DNA of 64,000 nt from Sphingopyxis sp. FD7 (GTDB lineage: Bacteria; Pseudomonadota; Alphaproteobacteria; Sphingomonadales; Sphingomonadaceae), in the NCBI RefSeq assembly GCF_003609835.1, contig NZ_AP017898.1, forward strand, positions 2,418,001 through 2,482,000, written 5' to 3'. Within the stretch, counting starts at the first letter, position 1. Every line of letters starts with the position of its first letter. A model generated the notes under the pieces. It was given only the letters and a program-made list of their open reading frames with translations, did not search any database and was not told the DNA's origin. Of this stretch, positions 26,151 to 36,953 are shown one piece after another. A program made the position numbers and the translations under genes.

Positions 26151-27417
26151 GCGTCAGCCTCTCTGCGCGGCCATAAGGCCCACGCGCCATACCCTTCATC
26201 CAGTCGCCGAGCAGCGTCAGATAGCCGTCGGCAATGCGCGTGTAGGTCCGCTTGCCATCGGGGCCGGTCGTGAACTCGATCATGCCATGGTCGGTGCCGG
26301 GGAAGAGATAGACGTCGATGGGTTGCCCCGCGGCCTGCAAGTCGGCCAGCGCGGCGCGCGTCGTTTCGATGGGCGCCTCGCGATCCTCGCCCGCGAGCAC
26401 CCACAGGAGCGGCGTGCGAAGCCGACGGAGCGCCGCCACCGCGTCATAATCCCAGATCAGCTCGAGATTGTCGAAGCGCGCGCGGCCGATCCGGCGCAGC
26501 TCGGCGTCGGGCATCCGCAGGATCGTCCCGCTGTGCTCGCCCTGAATCTGTGCGGCCCAGGGCTTGCCCGCGAGCGCGGCGCGCGCGGCGTCCAGCTCGG
26601 TATAGCCGTCCCGGAAATATGACAGCAGCAGCTTCGCCGTCGCAGCCGACAGCTTGTTCACAAGCGTTTCAGCGTCCTTGCCCAGCCCCGCCGCGCGCAC
26701 TTCGGAAATCATCTGCTCGCGATCTTCCTCGATCGGCGAGGCGACAAGGCCGAAACCGACCGCGACAAAATCGGCGGGAGTCAGCGTCGCGGCGAGCGGG
26801 GCGACCCAGCCGCCCTGGCTGCCGCCGAAAAAGCCCGCGCGCCCGCTATGTCCGGGCAGCATCGCGCGCGCCTGCCGGAGCGCGGCGGCGGCATCGCTCG
26901 CGAGCAGCTCGAAATTCTGCGTATATTCGCCCTCCGACTTGCCGGTGCCGCGCTTGTCGTAAACGAACACCGACAGGCCCTGCGCCGCCATCGCATAGCC
27001 ATAGATGCCGCCGATCGGCGATGTGCGTTCGGAGCCGTGGACCATCACCACCAGCGGCCGCCCCGGATCGGCGCCGGGCGGTTCGATCAACATGCCCGCC
27101 AGCGCGCTTCCGGCGCTGTGGAAGGTGGCAGGGGTTTCACGGAAAGCGACGCGCGCCCACGTCTTCGCCCCGGCGCCCTGACCGATTCGCACGCCGTCGG
27201 GCGTGCAATCGAGCGGCGCTTCGGCGTCGCCCGTCGATCCGCGGCGCCCATCGCGGAACAGATAGCGCAGCCCGCCTGCCGGGTTGATCGTCGATTCCGC
27301 CAACGCGACAAAGTCGCCATCGGCGCTGCGATAGGCGCCCGCCTGACAGGATTCCTGTGCATGGGCAGGCTGGGCAAGGGTCATCGCGACGGCGAATGGG
27401 AACAATTTGCGTATCAT
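26137..27417 (-). CDS. Secreted alpha/beta hydrolase
   Basis: A 426-residue protein with a Sec signal peptide (cleavage after AHA, about residue 20). Residues about 1-115 form a small N-terminal domain. The alpha/beta hydrolase core follows, with the oxyanion region VMVHGSERT, nucleophile GGSQGGW (Ser at about 200), Asp in LAGEDREA and His in GTDHGMI. It resembles periplasmic esterases and S9-like hydrolases; the substrate is unknown. It converges on and overlaps murA. Confidence 0.85.
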   Translation of the reverse strand: MIRKLFPFAVAMTLAQPAHAQESCQAGAYRSADGDFVALAESTINPAGGLRYLFRDGRRGSTGDAEAPLDCTPDGVRIGQGAGAKTWARVAFRETPATFHSAGSALAGMLIEPPGADPGRPLVVMVHGSERTSPIGGIYGYAMAAQGLSVFVYDKRGTGKSEGEYTQNFELLASDAAAALRQARAMLPGHSGRAGFFGGSQGGWVAPLAATLTPADFVAVGFGLVASPIEEDREQMISEVRAAGLGKDAETLVNKLSAATAKLLLSYFRDGYTELDAARAALAGKPWAAQIQGEHSGTILRMPDAELRRIGRARFDNLELIWDYDAVAALRRLRTPLLWVLAGEDREAPIETTRAALADLQAAGQPIDVYLFPGTDHGMIEFTTGPDGKRTYTRIADGYLTLLGDWMKGMARGPYGRAERLTPTPR

Positions 27418-27463
27418 GGCAGCGCTTTAGCGCTTGCCCCGATGCCGTCGCAACGGCTTTCGA

Positions 27464-28423
27464 TCAACCGTCGGAATCGACCGGCAAGGAGACCATATTG
27501 CCGCTGACCGACGGACGCTCGGGACGCCTGGCGACCGCGATCACCAGCCCGATCAGCGCGACGATACCGCCCGCGACCGACAGCATCGCCCAGCGATAAT
27601 CCTCGAACGCCGTCGAAAAGCCCATCGCGATGATCGGGATGAGCACGCTCGACCACGCCGCCTGCCCCGGCCCGACCGCACGGATGACGTTGAAGTAGAG
27701 GGGGAAGGTCACGGCGCTGGCGACGACGCCCAGATAGAGAACGCCGCCCAGATACACCGCCGTCGGCTCGACCACCGGCGGGCCGGTGGTGATCCACGCA
27801 TAGGCGCCGTCGGCGAGCGCGCCGAACAGCATCGCCCAGCCGATCATCACGACCATTGATTGCGCGCGCGCGATCGCGGTGCCCTGCATGACATTGGCGA
27901 TCGAGGCGCTCATCACGCCAGCGAGCGTCAGCGCGGTGCCGAGCAGCACCTCGCCCGCGCCCAGCGCCGCGGCGCGATATTCGTGCAGGATCATCAGGCC
28001 CACGCCGACGATCGCGATCCCCGCGCCGAGCAGAAAGCGCCCCTCCAGCGGTGTCTTGAGGAAAGCGCGTCCCATCAACGTATTGGGAACGATCAGCAGC
28101 GCGAACAGCACCGCGACAAGGCCCGACGTGATATGCTGCTCCGCCCGGTAGACGAAGTTGAAGTTCAGGGCGAATTGCGCGACCCCAAGTGCCGCGGCGA
28201 AGAGCATCGCGCGCTTGTCGAGCCGCAGCCGCTCGCCGCGGATGAGCGCAAAGGCGAACATCGCCGCGGCGGCGATGGCGAAGCGATAGGTCACCGACCA
28301 GCTGGGCGGCACGACGCCGAGCTGTCCCTTGATGACGATCCACGTCGACCCCCAGATCAGCGTCACCAGAAGGAAGGGCAACAGGACGCGCGGGCTGAGC
28401 AGCGTCGTCGGCGCGGCGCTCAT
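27464..28423 (-). CDS. EamA/DMT family transporter
   Basis: A 319-residue, 10-helix inner-membrane protein of two EamA repeats; WGSTWIVIKGQLG near the start and the second-half GGVLYLGVVASAV are typical. Family members export amino acids or other metabolites. ATG 28423 overlaps the threonine aldolase stop by four bases (ATGA), so export of an amino acid related to Thr/Gly is conceivable but unproven. Confidence 0.87.
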   Translation of the reverse strand: MSAAPTTLLSPRVLLPFLLVTLIWGSTWIVIKGQLGVVPPSWSVTYRFAIAAAAMFAFALIRGERLRLDKRAMLFAAALGVAQFALNFNFVYRAEQHITSGLVAVLFALLIVPNTLMGRAFLKTPLEGRFLLGAGIAIVGVGLMILHEYRAAALGAGEVLLGTALTLAGVMSASIANVMQGTAIARAQSMVVMIGWAMLFGALADGAYAWITTGPPVVEPTAVYLGGVLYLGVVASAVTFPLYFNVIRAVGPGQAAWSSVLIPIIAMGFSTAFEDYRWAMLSVAGGIVALIGLVIAVARRPERPSVSGNMVSLPVDSDG

Positions 28424-29430
28424 AGCGCACCGATCGCGGCGGCGAGCGGCGCCACCGCTTCGGCGTCCTGATCCCAGCTGACGACAAGGCGCGCCGCGCC
28501 CTCGCCCCAGTCATAAAAGTCGAACCCCGCGCCGCGCAGCCGCGCCGCCTCGTCGGCGGTCAGGCGCACGAACAGTTCGTTGGCCTCGACCGGATACAGG
28601 AGGCGGCTGCCGCATGCGGCGGCCAGTTTCGCCGCGCCCGCATTGGCGGCGCGCGCATTGGCGAGCCACAGATCGTCCTTCAGCATCGCGCGAATCTGCG
28701 CCGCGACGAAGCGCCCCTTGCTCAGCAGATGCCCGCCGCGCTTCTTGAGTTCGCGCACCCCCGCGCCGCCGCTGCCGCCGAAAAAGACGATCGCTTCGGC
28801 CATCATCGCGCCATTCTTGGTAAAACCGAACGACAGCGCATCGACCCCGGCGCGCCATGTCACGTCGGCGGGCGCGCAGCCGAGGAAGGCGACGGCATTG
28901 GCGAAGCGCGCGCCGTCCATGTGCAGTTTCAACCCCTTGCGCTTGGCGATCTCGCTGATCTCCCCTATTTCCTGCGGCCGCCACGCCAGGCCATATTCGG
29001 TTGCGTTGGTGATGCTGACCGCGGCGGGCTGAACCTGATGCACGTCCTGGCGGATGCCCGCGATCCGCGCCTTCAGCGCCGCCGTGTCGATTTTCGCGCC
29101 GCGGCCGGGGAGCGGCATCAGCGTCGCACCGCCCGAATAAAAGGTCGGCGCGCCGCATTCATCGACCTCGATATGCGCTTCCTCGTAACAGAGAATCCCC
29201 TGCCACGGCCGCACGAAATGCGCGAGGATGATACTGTTCGCCGCGGTTCCGGTCGACACCCAGACAACCTCGCAGTCGGTTTCAAACAGGTCGGAAAAGG
29301 CCGCATCGAGCGACTGGCTGAGCGCGTCGCCGTCATAGGCGGTGTCGACATGGTTGGCGGCAACGAGCGCGTCCATCACGGCGGGATGGACGGTGGCGGC
29401 ATTGTCCGAAAAGAAGCGGGTCGCAGTCAT
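28420..29430 (-). CDS. ltaE: Low-specificity threonine aldolase (beta-eliminating lyase)
   Basis: A 336-residue PLP enzyme that splits threonine or allo-threonine into glycine and acetaldehyde. FFSDNAATVHPAVM is the usual N-terminus, HIEVDECGAP the family's EE/H region, and SFGFTKNGAM carries the PLP lysine at about 200. KLHMDGARFANA is also conserved. The gene leads a two-gene operon with an EamA exporter. The symbol is by family, as bacterial members vary in stereospecificity. Confidence 0.87.
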   Translation of the reverse strand: MTATRFFSDNAATVHPAVMDALVAANHVDTAYDGDALSQSLDAAFSDLFETDCEVVWVSTGTAANSIILAHFVRPWQGILCYEEAHIEVDECGAPTFYSGGATLMPLPGRGAKIDTAALKARIAGIRQDVHQVQPAAVSITNATEYGLAWRPQEIGEISEIAKRKGLKLHMDGARFANAVAFLGCAPADVTWRAGVDALSFGFTKNGAMMAEAIVFFGGSGGAGVRELKKRGGHLLSKGRFVAAQIRAMLKDDLWLANARAANAGAAKLAAACGSRLLYPVEANELFVRLTADEAARLRGAGFDFYDWGEGAARLVVSWDQDAEAVAPLAAAIGAL

Positions 29431-29515
29431 GCGCCGCGCCTTAGCGCAGGACGATGCCGCTTGCTAACGCTTCCTTTCGTCAAACTTCATCGTGGTTTGA
29501 GATGATTTGGCGCCG

Positions 29516-29701
29516 TCACCCACCGTCGAAGCGGTAGAGCATCTTGCCAAGCGAGCGCGAACGCCGGGTCAGGTAACGGCCAGGGCTGATCCAGCGTCGC
29601 TGGACGCCATAGCCATCGGCGATCAGCACCCGGCGCGGAAAGACGACATAGCATGGCCGCCAGTCATTATCATCATTTCCCGGGGCCTGGTTTTCGGACA
29701 T
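29516..29701 (-). CDS. Small hypothetical protein (61 residues)
   Basis: A short basic protein with YVVFPRRVLIADGYGVQRRW and SPGRYLTRRSRSLGKM. It has no signal peptide, no membrane helix and no family I recognise. An AT-rich patch about 40-65 bases upstream (ATAAGATAATATAA on this strand) could hold a promoter, and CAGGTGAT upstream of ATG 29701 is a weak ribosome site. Coding status is plausible rather than proven. Confidence 0.45.
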   Translation of the reverse strand: MSENQAPGNDDNDWRPCYVVFPRRVLIADGYGVQRRWISPGRYLTRRSRSLGKMLYRFDGG

Positions 29702-29786
29702 GGGACATCACCTGCAACAGGACCGCCCCTCCGATATTTCCTTTATATTATCTTATATTTGGTTCGGGTACCGATAACGATGCGGC

Positions 29787-29844
29787 GTGACGGTGTCAGC
29801 CCCGCCTACACTCAACGCGGCGTTCAGCCGCTGCGTTCCGTCAC
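29787..29844. terminator. argG: Two-level hairpin downstream of argG
   Basis: The outer arms GTGACGG (29787-29793) and CCGTCAC (29838-29844) enclose an inner hairpin, AACGCGGC (29814-29821) against GCCGCTGCGTT (29827-29837). It lies 50-107 bases past the argG stop. There is no T-run on the argG strand, so factor-independent termination is uncertain. Confidence 0.4.
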
Positions 29845-29893
29845 CGTTTTGAAGGCCGGACGCGCCGAACCGAATGACCTCTGCCGCGCGCCC

Positions 29894-31111
<1,218 letters not shown>

Positions 31112-31309
31112 GGCTGCACCTTGAACGTAGGGATTGACGCGGGCGCGGCTAGCAGTCCTTCCCCCACGACGCAACGCCTGCTCGCGAAGAGAAATCACAG
31201 CCATGGCTGCGGAACGAAGCACTCGTTTCCGGCGACTTGGCAGCGCCTCAAGGCAAGTCGTTCAAAGCCAAAGGCTTGACGCACAGCCAATCTTACGGAA
31301 ACTGCCGCA

Positions 31310-32149
31310 ATGCGAGCTCCTTACCTACCGGGATTGGTCCCGCCGCTGTTAGCGGCTTGCTTGTTTGCGGCGCCCGCCGCTGCCACCCCAGCGGCGAAAG
31401 TCTGGCAACCATCGGGGCCAACAAATCTCCATCAACAACCCGAATACTGTACGCTCTCGCGCAGCTTTGTTCTCGGCGAGGAGACGATTCTTCTCCAGTT
31501 CCGGTCAGGCTTCTCGCTCGCGACGTATCAAACGACGCTGGCCAGCCTGACAGCTTTGGATAAGGGCCGGTCGGGCAAGGTCGAGCTAACACTCGCCGGA
31601 CAGGATATGACTGGAGATTTCGATGCGCAAGCTGGCCGTGTGCCGGGCCGCAATGAACGCTTCCTCCATTGGTATTCGCATGATTTTTATCTTCCCGGCA
31701 TGGTGTCGGAAGATCAGACGTTTCGCATTTCCAACGGAAGTCTGACCCTCGAACTGCATTGGACTGGCGCGGGCGAGGCCTTTCGCCAGTTTGCCCGATG
31801 TCAGGATGCGACGCTCGCTGTGTTGGGGATGGATGTTGCGGCCATGCGCGCGATTCATGCCGCGCCCAAGCCTGCCAATTTTCCGGGCATGTGGGCGACC
31901 AGCGACGACTATCCGCCCGCAGCACGCCGGGCCCGAATGGAAGGGGAAGTCGACTTCCTGTTGACCGTCGGGCCGGACGGCGCCATCGTTGATTGCCGCA
32001 TCGTGCGGTCAAGCGGACATCAGGAACTCGATCAGCGGACATGTTCTCTGTTGCGGCAGCGCGCGAAATTCGCGCCGGCGCGCGGTGCGGATGGCGAAAC
32101 GGTGACCGGCTATTACCTTAACCGGCTTCGCTGGAAATTGCCCGATTGA
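31310..32149 (+). CDS. Secreted protein with TonB-type C-terminal domain
   Basis: A 279-residue protein with a Sec signal peptide (cleavage about PAAA-TPA, residue 25). The middle ~150 residues are unrecognised. The last ~85 residues match the TonB C-terminal domain (YPPAARRARMEGEVDFLLTV, then CRIVRSSGHQELD). It lacks the long Pro-rich spacer and permanent membrane anchor of a true TonB, so it is better seen as a periplasmic TonB-domain protein of unknown role. It is separately transcribed. Confidence 0.75.
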   Translation: MRAPYLPGLVPPLLAACLFAAPAAATPAAKVWQPSGPTNLHQQPEYCTLSRSFVLGEETILLQFRSGFSLATYQTTLASLTALDKGRSGKVELTLAGQDMTGDFDAQAGRVPGRNERFLHWYSHDFYLPGMVSEDQTFRISNGSLTLELHWTGAGEAFRQFARCQDATLAVLGMDVAAMRAIHAAPKPANFPGMWATSDDYPPAARRARMEGEVDFLLTVGPDGAIVDCRIVRSSGHQELDQRTCSLLRQRAKFAPARGADGETVTGYYLNRLRWKLPD

Positions 32150-32195
32150 TCACCCCTGCCCGCCACATATGGCTTGGCGCTCAGCTCCGCCCTCG

Positions 32196-32215
32196 TTAGT
32201 GTCAAACGATACTAA
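32196..32215. promoter_or_regulatory. Palindromic operator candidate before the S46 peptidase
   Basis: TTAGTGTC-AAAC-GATACTAA has eight-base arms with one mismatch. It lies 21 bases before the peptidase ATG. Its core TAGTGTCAAACGATAC matches TAGTTTCAAACGAAAC at 44371-44386 in 14 of 16 positions. The symmetry and spacing suit a TetR- or GntR-like dimer, but the regulator is unknown. Confidence 0.5.
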
Positions 32216-32236
32216 ATCTCATCAATGGGGAGTTTC

Positions 32237-34303
32237 ATGCGCCTGACCCTTGCTTTCGCTTCCGCCGCCGCGACCGCCTTTGCCATTTCCACACCCGCCG
32301 CGGCCGAGGAGGGCATGTGGACCTTCGACGCGGTGCCGACCGACGCGATCAAGGCGGCCTATGGCTGGGCGCCCGACCAGAAATGGCTCGACCATACGCG
32401 CGCGTCGGCGGTGCGGCTGACCGGGGGCTGTTCGGCGTCCTTTGTGTCGAGCGAGGGGCTGATCCTCACCAATCATCATTGCGTCGTCGGCTGCCTGCAA
32501 AATCTGTCGAGCGCCGATAACGACCTGGTCGCGGGCGGCTTCAACGCCGCCGACCGCGCGCGCGAGCTCAAATGCCCCGGCCAGCAGGCCGAAGTCGTCA
32601 CCTCGATCACCGACGTCACCGGCGAGATTTCCAAGGCGATTGGCAGCCTGAACGGCGAAGCGCTGGTCAAGGCGCGCGACGCGCGGATCGCGGAGATCGA
32701 GGCCGCCGAATGCACCGACCGCGAAAAAACGCGCTGCCAGGTCGTCACGCTGTTCGGCGGCGGCCAGTACAAGCTTTATAAATACCGCAAATACAGCGAC
32801 GTCCGCATCGCCTGGGCGCCCGAGTTCCAGGCGGCTTTCTTCGGCGGCGACCCCGACAATTTCAACTTCCCGCGCTATGCGATGGATGCCGCTTTCCTGC
32901 GCGCCTATGAAAATGGCAAGCCGGCCGCGACCCCGGCGCACCTCAAATGGAACCCGCGCGCGCCGCAGGAGGGCGAGATCACCTTCGTCGTCGGCAACCC
33001 CGGATCGACCCAGCGGCTGCTCACCGAAACGCAGCGCGCCTTTCAGCGCACCGAACGCCTGCCGCTCACCCTGCTCCTGCTCTCCGAATATCGCGGGCGG
33101 CTCATCGCCAAGATGGAGGAAAGCCCCGAAAAGGCGCGCGAGGGCGCCGACGAGCTGTTCGGGATCGAAAATAGTTTCAAGGCGCTGTCGGGCCAGTTTC
33201 GCGCATTGAACGACCCCGCCTTCACCGCCAAGATGGCGGCCGACGAAGCCGCGCTGCGCGAAAAGGTGAAGGGCAATGCCGAAATCGGCGACCCCTGGGC
33301 GGCGATCGACGCCGCGACGGCGAAGCGGCGCGACACCTATCTCGACAGCGTATTCCTCGAACGCGGCCCGGCGAGCTTCTCGACGCTCGCGGGTTATGCG
33401 CAGACGCTCGTGCGCGCCGCCGCGGAGCGGGCGAAGCCGAACAGCGAGCGCCTGCCCGGTTTCACCGATTCGGCGCTGCCGCTCACCGAAAAGCGGCTGA
33501 CCGATCCGGTGCCGACCTATCCCTGGCTGGAGGAGCTGGCGGTCGGATTCTGGGCGAGCAAGGCGCGCGAATATCTGGGCACCGACAATGAAGACATCCA
33601 GGCGCTGCTCGGCAAGGAAAGCCCCGAGGCGCTGGCCGAGCGGCTGGTGACGGGCACCAGGCTCGCCGATCCCGCCTATCGCAAGCAGTTGTGGGACGGC
33701 GGCGCGGCGGCGATCACGGCGTCGGACGATCCGATGATCCGCTTCTTCGCGCAGCTCGATCCGCGCTCGCGCGCGATCAAGACGGCGTTCGACCGCGACT
33801 ATGACGCGCCGGTCACCGCGGCGCAGGCGCGGCTCGCCAAGGCGCGTTTCGCCGCCTATGGCGACGCGCTCTATCCCGATGCGACCTTCACGCTGCGCCT
33901 GTCCTATGGCCAGGTGAAGGGGTGGACCGAACGCGGCAAGCCGGTGCCCGCAATGACGCGAATCGGCGGCACCTATGACCGCGCGACGGGCCAGCTTCCC
34001 TACAAGCTCGCCGAGGGATTCGTGACGGCCGAAAGCCGGATCGACAAAAATGGCGTCTATGATTTCGTGACGACGAACGACATCATCGGCGGCAATTCCG
34101 GGTCGCCGGTGATCGCGCGCGACGGCAGCGTGATCGGCACCGCCTTCGACGGCAATATCCATTCGCTTGGCGGCAATTTCGGCTATGACGGCACATTGAA
34201 CCGGACCGTCGCGGTGTCGACCGCGGCGATCCAGCAGGCGCTCGACGTGATCTGGCCCGCACCCGCGCTGTCCGCCGAACTGAAGGGCGGCACGCGCCGG
34301 TAA
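32237..34303 (+). CDS. S46 family dipeptidyl-peptidase (DPP7-type)
   Basis: A 688-residue periplasmic serine peptidase that removes dipeptides from peptide N-termini. The signal peptide ends about TPAAA. The chymotrypsin-like catalytic His lies in LTNHHCVV and the Ser in GGNSGSPV. Eighteen residues after the Ser is Gly (AFDGN), which in characterised S46 enzymes marks DPP7-like preference for hydrophobic residues, whereas DPP11 has Arg. GGGGAG at 32227 supports ATG 32237; an ATG at 32225 is also in frame. A palindrome at 32196 may control it. Confidence 0.9.
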   Translation: MRLTLAFASAAATAFAISTPAAAEEGMWTFDAVPTDAIKAAYGWAPDQKWLDHTRASAVRLTGGCSASFVSSEGLILTNHHCVVGCLQNLSSADNDLVAGGFNAADRARELKCPGQQAEVVTSITDVTGEISKAIGSLNGEALVKARDARIAEIEAAECTDREKTRCQVVTLFGGGQYKLYKYRKYSDVRIAWAPEFQAAFFGGDPDNFNFPRYAMDAAFLRAYENGKPAATPAHLKWNPRAPQEGEITFVVGNPGSTQRLLTETQRAFQRTERLPLTLLLLSEYRGRLIAKMEESPEKAREGADELFGIENSFKALSGQFRALNDPAFTAKMAADEAALREKVKGNAEIGDPWAAIDAATAKRRDTYLDSVFLERGPASFSTLAGYAQTLVRAAAERAKPNSERLPGFTDSALPLTEKRLTDPVPTYPWLEELAVGFWASKAREYLGTDNEDIQALLGKESPEALAERLVTGTRLADPAYRKQLWDGGAAAITASDDPMIRFFAQLDPRSRAIKTAFDRDYDAPVTAAQARLAKARFAAYGDALYPDATFTLRLSYGQVKGWTERGKPVPAMTRIGGTYDRATGQLPYKLAEGFVTAESRIDKNGVYDFVTTNDIIGGNSGSPVIARDGSVIGTAFDGNIHSLGGNFGYDGTLNRTVAVSTAAIQQALDVIWPAPALSAELKGGTRR

Positions 34304-34332
34304 GGACCGCGCGTCCCGGCAAGGAGGAGCGG

Positions 34333-34770
34333 ATGGCGAAAGCCGAACTGAAAACACAGGCGACCGCGGCATCGGTCGCGGACTTCATCGCCGCGGTGCC
34401 GGATGCACGGCGGCGCGAGGAAGCGGCGGTGGTCGATGCGATCCACCGCCGCGTCACCGGCCTCGATCCGAAGATGTGGGGACCGTCGATCATCGGCTAT
34501 GGCAGCTATGACTATCGCTATGACAGCGGCCGGTCGGGAACGATGTGCCGTGCGGGTTTCAGCCCGCGCAAGGCGGCGATGACCGTCTATCTGATGGGCC
34601 GGTATTGCGACCGGCAAGCCGAAGCCGACGCGCTGTTCGCGCGGCTCGGCAAGCACAAGACGGGCAAGTCGTGCCTTTATATCAACAAGCTGGCCGATGT
34701 GGACCTTGGCGTTCTGGAGCAACTTGTCGCGCTGAGCTGGGACAGCATGAACAAGCTCTATCCCGTTTAA
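34333..34770 (+). CDS. DUF1801 (YdhG-like) protein
   Basis: A 145-residue soluble protein with MWGPSIIGYGSYDYRYDSGR and CLYINKLADVDLGVLEQLV, typical of the DUF1801 fold (YdhG/YjbR group). Its function is unknown; relatives are implicated in iron or carboxylate binding without firm proof. It follows the S46 peptidase by 29 bases and has AAGGAGGAGCGG before the ATG, so co-transcription is possible. Confidence 0.85.
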   Translation: MAKAELKTQATAASVADFIAAVPDARRREEAAVVDAIHRRVTGLDPKMWGPSIIGYGSYDYRYDSGRSGTMCRAGFSPRKAAMTVYLMGRYCDRQAEADALFARLGKHKTGKSCLYINKLADVDLGVLEQLVALSWDSMNKLYPV

Positions 34771-34801
34771 CCCGTCATCCGCGCGAAGGCCGGAAAGACG
34801 A

Positions 34802-36049
34802 TCAGGAAACGAGGCGAAGATACTCGGCTTCGGCCGCCGCCATATAATCGCGCGTCAGCGGCAGCGCGTGGCGGCTGCGCGCGAACTGGATCTGGTAATT
34901 GCCCATCCCGCCGCTCTCGAACGCCGCGGTCGCGCCGGCGAGATAGAAGCACCACATGCGAAAGAAGCGGTCGCCCATCATGCGCTTGATTTCGCCCTCG
35001 TGCGCCAGCGTGCGCGCATACCATTGGCGTAAGGTCAGCGCATAATGCAGCCGCAGCGTTTCGATGTCGGTGGCGATCAGTCGGCTCTTTTCGCTCGCCG
35101 CCAATGTCTCGCTCAAGGCCGGGATATAGCCGCCGGGGAAGATATATTTGCGCGTGAAGGCGTCGGTCGCGCCCGGCCGCCCGAAGCGCCCGATCGTGTG
35201 GAGCAGCATCACCCCGTCGGCGGTCATCAGATTGGCGGCGGCGCGGAAAAAGGCCTCGAAATTGGCGGCGCCGACATGCTCGAACATGCCGACCGAGACG
35301 ATGCGGTCGAACCGCCCCGCATCGCGCGCGGCCAGGTCGCGATAGTCGATCAGCTCGAACGTCACGCGGTCGGCGACCCCCGCCGCCGCGGCGCGTTCGC
35401 GGGCCAGCCTCAGCTGTTCTTCGGACAGGGTGATGCCGAGCACCTCGACCGCTTCGAGCTTCGCCAGGGTGATCGCCATCCCGCCCCAGCCGCAGCCGAT
35501 GTCGAGAATGCGCTGCCCCGGCGCGAGCGCGAGTTTTGCGGCGATATGCGCCTTTTTCGCCGCCTGCGCCTCCTCCAGCGTCATGTCGGGCCGCGACCAC
35601 CAGGCGCAGCTATATTGCATGTCGTCGTCGAGGAAGAGGCGGTAAAGCTCGTTGCCGATGTCGTAATGATGCCTGACGTTGGCGCGCGACTGGCGCTGGC
35701 GGTTGATCGAACCGAGCCGCGTCTTCAGCCAGTCGGCGCGGCGGCCGAGCCATGTCTTGTCCTTGAGCCTTGCGCCGCGATCCCATGGCGTGTTCATGCG
35801 AATGAGGGTGACGAGGTCCATGATGTCGCCCTGGATCAGCTCCATCTCGCCGTCCATGAACGCCTCGCCCGCGCCGAGCCGCGGGTCGAGCAGGATACGC
35901 CGCATTCCGCGGCGGCTGGTGAAGCGGACGGTGACGTCGGGAAAGCCGGGCGCGGGTTCGCCGAACGTCTCGCGCGCGCCGTCGGGCGCAACGACGGTCA
36001 GGCGCCCCTTGCGAACGATGCGGGAGAGAAACGGACGCAGGATCGACAT
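34802..36049 (-). CDS. cfa: Cyclopropane-fatty-acyl-phospholipid synthase
   Basis: A 415-residue SAM-dependent enzyme that adds a methylene group across double bonds of membrane phospholipid acyl chains. The N-terminal ~100 residues are the usual CFA domain. HYDIGNELYRLFLDD, YSCAWW and the SAM motif LDIGCGWGGMA follow. VSVGMFEHVG and the C-terminal Tyr/Arg-rich lipid-binding part are also present. ATG 36049 gives the normal length. Confidence 0.93.
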   Translation of the reverse strand: MSILRPFLSRIVRKGRLTVVAPDGARETFGEPAPGFPDVTVRFTSRRGMRRILLDPRLGAGEAFMDGEMELIQGDIMDLVTLIRMNTPWDRGARLKDKTWLGRRADWLKTRLGSINRQRQSRANVRHHYDIGNELYRLFLDDDMQYSCAWWSRPDMTLEEAQAAKKAHIAAKLALAPGQRILDIGCGWGGMAITLAKLEAVEVLGITLSEEQLRLARERAAAAGVADRVTFELIDYRDLAARDAGRFDRIVSVGMFEHVGAANFEAFFRAAANLMTADGVMLLHTIGRFGRPGATDAFTRKYIFPGGYIPALSETLAASEKSRLIATDIETLRLHYALTLRQWYARTLAHEGEIKRMMGDRFFRMWCFYLAGATAAFESGGMGNYQIQFARSRHALPLTRDYMAAAEAEYLRLVS

Positions 36050-36087
36050 TTTACGAAGCAAACATTCTGGACCGCAAATGGTTGCGG

Positions 36088-36843
36088 TCAGATGCCGGCA
36101 TACCATTCATAATCGATGCGGTCTTCCCAATAGCCGCCCCTGCCCGCGCCGATCTCGCCCAAGCTGTCGACCGCCTCGATCGCCGTGACATATTTGGCGT
36201 GCTTGTAGCCGAGCTGGCGTTCGAGCCGCAGGCGCAGCGGCGCGCCATTGGCGATCGGCAGGATTTCGCGGTTGAGCGCCCAGGCGAGGATCGTCTGCGG
36301 ATGCAGCGCATCGACCATGTCGCAGCTTTCATAATAGAGCGCATCGCCAAGCCGGTCGGCGCAGCGAAAGACGATATAGCGCGCGCGATCCTTCACCCCC
36401 GCCGCGGCGAGGATGCGGCGAAGCTGCGGCCCCGTCCATTCGCCGATCGCGCTCCACCCCTCGACGCAGTCGTGGCGCGTGATCTGCGTGCGCTGCGGCA
36501 TCGCGCGAATGTCGGCCAGCGACAGCGACAGCGGCCGCGCGACGAGCCCCGTCACGGCGACGCGCCAGTCGGCGAAGCCTGTGGCGGCGTGCGCGGCATA
36601 GGCTGCGCCCGGCGGCAGACGCGTGCCGTTCGAGCGAAAGACGGGCGACAGGTCGGCGCGGGTGAACTCGCGCGCGAGCGCATCACGGTCGATCAGCGCG
36701 CGCTGGCTCGCGCGGTTCATCTCCTCGCCCATCGACAATATCTTGCGCACCGCGGGCGCGCCGTTGATCGCATCGCACGCGCCGAGCAGCGGCAGCGTCG
36801 CGGCAAGCCCGCCGGCGCGGACGATCAGTTCGCGGCGCGGCAT
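36088..36843 (-). CDS. Molybdopterin-dependent oxidoreductase (sulfite oxidase fold)
   Basis: A 251-residue protein whose N-terminus has twin arginines (MPRRELIV) and a lipobox-like LLGACD, pointing to Tat export and perhaps lipidation. ITRHDCVEGWSAIGEW carries the Cys that ligates molybdenum in the SUOX fold, followed by DMVDALHPQTILA and LPIANGAPLRLR. The cytochrome b gene lies directly upstream, so this is a periplasmic oxidoreductase with a dedicated haem b partner. The substrate is not known; MsrP-like or sulfite-type activity are options. Confidence 0.85.
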   Translation of the reverse strand: MPRRELIVRAGGLAATLPLLGACDAINGAPAVRKILSMGEEMNRASQRALIDRDALAREFTRADLSPVFRSNGTRLPPGAAYAAHAATGFADWRVAVTGLVARPLSLSLADIRAMPQRTQITRHDCVEGWSAIGEWTGPQLRRILAAAGVKDRARYIVFRCADRLGDALYYESCDMVDALHPQTILAWALNREILPIANGAPLRLRLERQLGYKHAKYVTAIEAVDSLGEIGAGRGGYWEDRIDYEWYAGI

Positions 36844-36860
36844 CGGGATTTTATCTCCTT

Positions 36861-36931
36861 CGTCACCCCGGACTTGATCCGGGGTCCATGACTTCGAGGC
36901 CGGCAGTGGACCCCGGATCAAGTCCGGGATG
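36861..36931. repeat. Inverted repeat, CCCGGACTTGATCCGGG family
   Basis: CGTCACCCCGGACTTGATCC... on one arm (36861-36888) faces TGGACCCCGGATCAAGTCCGGG on the other (36907-36931). It lies between the molybdoenzyme and cytochrome b genes of one operon. It is a second repeat family, distinct from the CCCGGCGAAGGCCGGG one though similarly built. Confidence 0.85.
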
Positions 36932-36953
36932 GCGAGGGAGTGCAAATATATGC

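Larger units (their letters stand above)
29431..29893. other. Mostly non-coding gap with one possible small gene
   Basis: This 463-base stretch between threonine aldolase and argG holds a possible 61-codon gene (29516-29701) and an AT-rich promoter-like patch at about 29735-29765. It also holds a two-level hairpin at 29787-29844. Nothing else was recognised. Confidence 0.6.
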
